From Formosimonas limnophila (GTDB lineage: Bacteria > Pseudomonadota > Gammaproteobacteria > Burkholderiales > Burkholderiaceae), in NCBI RefSeq assembly GCF_014652675.1, contig NZ_BMZG01000003.1, positions 45,239 to 109,238 of the forward strand: a stretch of 64,000 nucleotides of DNA, read 5' to 3'. The notes beneath the pieces were generated by a model. It was not told the origin of the DNA. It did no database searches and saw only the letters and a program-made list of their open reading frames with translations. Below, one piece after another: positions 61,824 through 64,000 of the stretch; positions within the stretch are counted from its first letter, which is position 1, and every line of letters starts with the position of its first letter. The position numbers and the translations under genes are program-made.

Positions 61824-62894
61824 GTGAAAAAATCATTGTCTCTTTTGGCGGTGGCTGTGAGCGCGTTGTTTTTGGTGGCATGTGGGGACAAGCCCGCCCC
61901 GAAAGCAGAAGAAAAACCCGCAGAAAAAACCGCTGAGGCAACCCCGTCTGTGCCTGCGGATGCTCAATTGGTGATTTATACCTCTCGCGCCGAACAATTG
62001 ATTAAGCCAATTGCACAGGCGTACGAGAAAGAAACGGGTATCAAAGTGGCTTTTGTATCTGATAAAGAAGGGCCCTTGATGGAGCGTTTGGCAGCTGAAG
62101 GGGCGAATACACCTGCGGATGTTTTCATGACGGTGGATGCTGGTAATCTGTGGCAAGCCACACAAAAAGGGCTTTTGCAACCCATTGATTCAGCAGTGCT
62201 CAAAGCAAATGTGCCTGAACATCTGCGTGATCCTAAAAATGAGTGGTTTGGTTTGTCTGTGCGCGCACGCACGATTTTCTTTAACAAAGACAAAGTAAAA
62301 CCTGAGCAACTCTCGACATACGAAGATTTGGCATCAGACAAATGGAAGGGCAAGTTGTGCTTGCGCACCTCTAAGAAAGTGTACAACCAGTCTTTGGTAG
62401 CGATGCTGGTAGCCGAAGACGGCAAAGAAGCGACAGAAAAAACAGTCAAAGGCTGGGTGGCTAATCTGGCTGCACCTGAGTTCGCTGATGACACCAAAAT
62501 GCTTGAAGCCATTGCCGCTGGTCAATGTGAAGTGGGTATTGCGAACACTTATTATTATGGTCGCTTGGTCGAAAAAGACCCGAAATTTAACGTTGGTATC
62601 TTCTGGGCGAATCAAAAAGCCAAAGGCACGCACGTGAACGTCTCTGGCGCGGGTGTGGCGAAAAATGCCAAACACAAAGAAGAAGCTGTGAAGTTCTTAG
62701 AGTGGCTCTCATCTGAAAAAGCACAAGGCATGTTTGCAGACTCAAATTTAGAGTTCCCTGTCAACCCTAAAGTCAAACCGAACAGCATCGTGACGGGCTG
62801 GGGTGAGTTCAAACAAAATGTCATCAATGTCGCTCAAGCTGGTGCAGGTCAGGCCGATGCGGTGATTTTGATGGACAAAGCGGGTTACAAATAA
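61824..62894 (+). CDS. Ferric-iron ABC transporter, substrate-binding lipoprotein
   Basis: 356 residues. Signal peptide with a lipobox (LFLVAC, lipid at Cys near residue 20), a Lys/Ala/Pro/Glu-rich linker, then a periplasmic binding protein of the FbpA/FutA type: [20 protein letters not shown] near residue 50 and the iron-ligand Tyr cluster [10 protein letters not shown] near residue 240. It delivers Fe3+ to the permease encoded downstream. Fur-like site upstream. Confidence 0.93.
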   Translation: MKKSLSLLAVAVSALFLVACGDKPAPKAEEKPAEKTAEATPSVPADAQLVIYTSRAEQLIKPIAQAYEKETGIKVAFVSDKEGPLMERLAAEGANTPADVFMTVDAGNLWQATQKGLLQPIDSAVLKANVPEHLRDPKNEWFGLSVRARTIFFNKDKVKPEQLSTYEDLASDKWKGKLCLRTSKKVYNQSLVAMLVAEDGKEATEKTVKGWVANLAAPEFADDTKMLEAIAAGQCEVGIANTYYYGRLVEKDPKFNVGIFWANQKAKGTHVNVSGAGVAKNAKHKEEAVKFLEWLSSEKAQGMFADSNLEFPVNPKVKPNSIVTGWGEFKQNVINVAQAGAGQADAVILMDKAGYK

Positions 62895-62944
62895 ACGAAA
62901 TAGAAGTGATTTTTGTTTATATTGTTTATAATGTGTTTCGTCTG

Positions 62945-62973
62945 AACGGCTGGGAGACCAGCCGTTTTTTTGT
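62945..62973 (+). terminator. Terminator or attenuator after the binding-protein gene
   Basis: AACGGCTGG and CCAGCCGTT arms around GAGA followed by T-run. It lies between the binding protein and permease genes and would reduce permease expression relative to the binding protein. Confidence 0.8.
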
Positions 62974-63044
62974 CTGGCTTGCATATGAGCACAGCTTGTC
63001 AAGCTGATGATAGGCAGGCCAGCTTTGTATTTTTTGTTGCGGTT

Positions 63045-64000
63045 ATGATTCGAGCATTACTCTCTTCGTTCAAGTTTGATAAAGCCGCGCTGGTTTTGCT
63101 GGTGCTGTGCTTACTCACGCTGGTACCGTTGCTTGTGGTGGTGTCTGGTTTGGGGCGAGCTGACCCTGCGATTTGGGCGCATTTGGTCGACAATCAATTG
63201 CCTACTTTGGTGCGCAATACGTTGGGGTTGGTTGTGTTGACCGCTGTTTTTTCGTTATTGATTGGCACATCATTGGGCTGGTTGGTGGCGATGCACGACT
63301 TTGCGGGGCGGCGTTGGTTGGAGTGGGCGCTGATGCTGCCTTTGGCTGTGCCTGTGTATGTGATGGCGTTTTCTCAGCTCGGACTATTTGACTACACTGG
63401 GCCGATTCAGACCTTGCTTCGTGGGTGGACGGGGGTGAATGTTCAGGCCTTCTTCCCATTGCGCAGTATGGTTGGCGTGTCACTGGTAATGAGTTTGGCG
63501 TTTTATCCGTATGTGTATTTGTTGGCGCGCAATGCGTTTAAGACCATGGGACAGCGTGCCTTAGAAGTCGGGCAGTCACTGGGGTATTCGCCACGCCGTG
63601 CGTTTTGGCGTGTCGCTTTGCCGATGGCGCGGCCTTGGTTGTTTGGTGGTGTGATGTTGGTGGTGATGGAGACATTGGCGGATTTTGGCGCGGTGTCTAT
63701 TTTTAACTTTGACACACTCACGTCGGGTATTTATAAAGCATGGTTTTCGTTATTTTCGTTGCCGACAGCGCAGCAGCTGGCGGCGATTTTGTTGTTGGTG
63801 GTGTTGCTCGTGGTCGGATTTGAGCAATATTGGCGTGGTCGCCGCCGTTATGCGGCGGTGGGTGGTGCGTCAAAAAGCCGACGGGTTGTCCTAACTGGCT
63901 GGGCGGCTTGGCGCGCGAGCGTGTGGGCGGGTTGGGTGTTTTTACTCGCATTTGCGTTGCCTGTCGGGCAGTTGGTTGTGTGGGCTTTGCCCAGTTTGTC
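63045..64000 (+). CDS. Ferric-iron ABC transporter permease (partial)
   Basis: Open from ATG 63045 to the window edge, 318 residues visible; ATG 62985 is an in-frame alternative adding 20 residues. FbpB/SfuB-type permease: several membrane helices (ALVLLVLCLLTLVPLLVVV and others), and the cytoplasmic loop near LEVGQSLGYSPRRAFWRVAL, the EAA motif that contacts the ATPase. Such proteins are usually 500-plus residues in duplicated halves; the second begins near the edge. Confidence 0.9.
   Translation, partial: MIRALLSSFKFDKAALVLLVLCLLTLVPLLVVVSGLGRADPAIWAHLVDNQLPTLVRNTLGLVVLTAVFSLLIGTSLGWLVAMHDFAGRRWLEWALMLPLAVPVYVMAFSQLGLFDYTGPIQTLLRGWTGVNVQAFFPLRSMVGVSLVMSLAFYPYVYLLARNAFKTMGQRALEVGQSLGYSPRRAFWRVALPMARPWLFGGVMLVVMETLADFGAVSIFNFDTLTSGIYKAWFSLFSLPTAQQLAAILLLVVLLVVGFEQYWRGRRRYAAVGGASKSRRVVLTGWAAWRASVWAGWVFLLAFALPVGQLVVWALPSL

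Overview
The window reads as chromosomal DNA of a betaproteobacterium, most likely from or near the Burkholderiales. Supporting signs are the lpxK-Trm112-kdsB-adk order, the WrbA/DUF2069/YihY neighbourhood, a RibB carrying a non-catalytic cyclohydrolase-like tail, the long LeuA2-type isopropylmalate synthase, DUF2288 and YdcH small proteins, and compact operons with 4-bp ATGA overlaps. This placement is inferred from gene content and order; no rRNA is present to confirm it. I saw no tRNA, rRNA or CRISPR array.

Layout. 1-4.6 kb: a pirin fragment, an isochorismatase-like hydrolase and a divergent LysR regulator, then a three-gene set (NAD(P)-binding oxidoreductase, SnoaL-like, cupin) and a TetR regulator whose promoter shares an operator-like sequence with that set. 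4.6-10.2 kb: dinB, leuA with a leucine-rich leader peptide and attenuator hairpin, a DUF427 gene that appears to start at ACG, a lytic transglycosylase, rpmBG and rsmE. 10.3-18.4 kb, plus strand: ribB(A), tpiA, tktA, gap, glyS (no adjacent glyQ) and a gmhB lacking its nucleophile. 18.5-30.3 kb: an FAD oxidoreductase-DUF2069-wrbA operon, yihY, a CBS protein, a broken APC permease, truncated haemoglobin-rmuC, an aminotransferase, GlsB, sodB and xseA. 30.7-38.9 kb: lpxK-Trm112-kdsB-adk, gph, rpe/apaG, ubiC and prmA. 39-45.4 kb is more accessory: an esterase, a GNAT, a nonsense-mutated yjjG, HxlR/SDR, a secreted beta-propeller, a decayed IS6-family element and trhO. 45.5-47.4 kb holds an ABC-F ATPase. 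58.2-64 kb: tcdA, pdxH, DUF2288, proA, YdcH and the start of a ferric-iron ABC transporter with a Fur-box-like site.

The most interesting block is 47.5-58.2 kb. One arm, on the minus strand, encodes a DUF350 membrane protein, an SPFH protein with a C-terminal SHOCT-like helix pair, a protein with two zinc ribbons and two DUF4178 domains, an unannotated 49-residue Gly/Ser-rich membrane peptide, and S-adenosylmethionine decarboxylase (SpeD). The facing arm, on the plus strand, encodes a membrane-embedded aminopropyltransferase, a Tat-exported FAD amine-oxidase-like enzyme, a GYF_2-RDD membrane protein, a divergent TelA-like protein and a canonical TelA. Decarboxylated AdoMet from SpeD could supply the aminopropyltransferase, so the block looks like a membrane-centred aminopropyl or polyamine modification and stress system. 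Its components fall in known families; its joint function is inference.

Several genes are decaying or altered: the APC permease (two frame disruptions), yjjG (in-frame TGA), the IS6 transposase (TGA plus frameshift), gmhB (nucleophile and one zinc ligand lost) and the DUF427 start codon.
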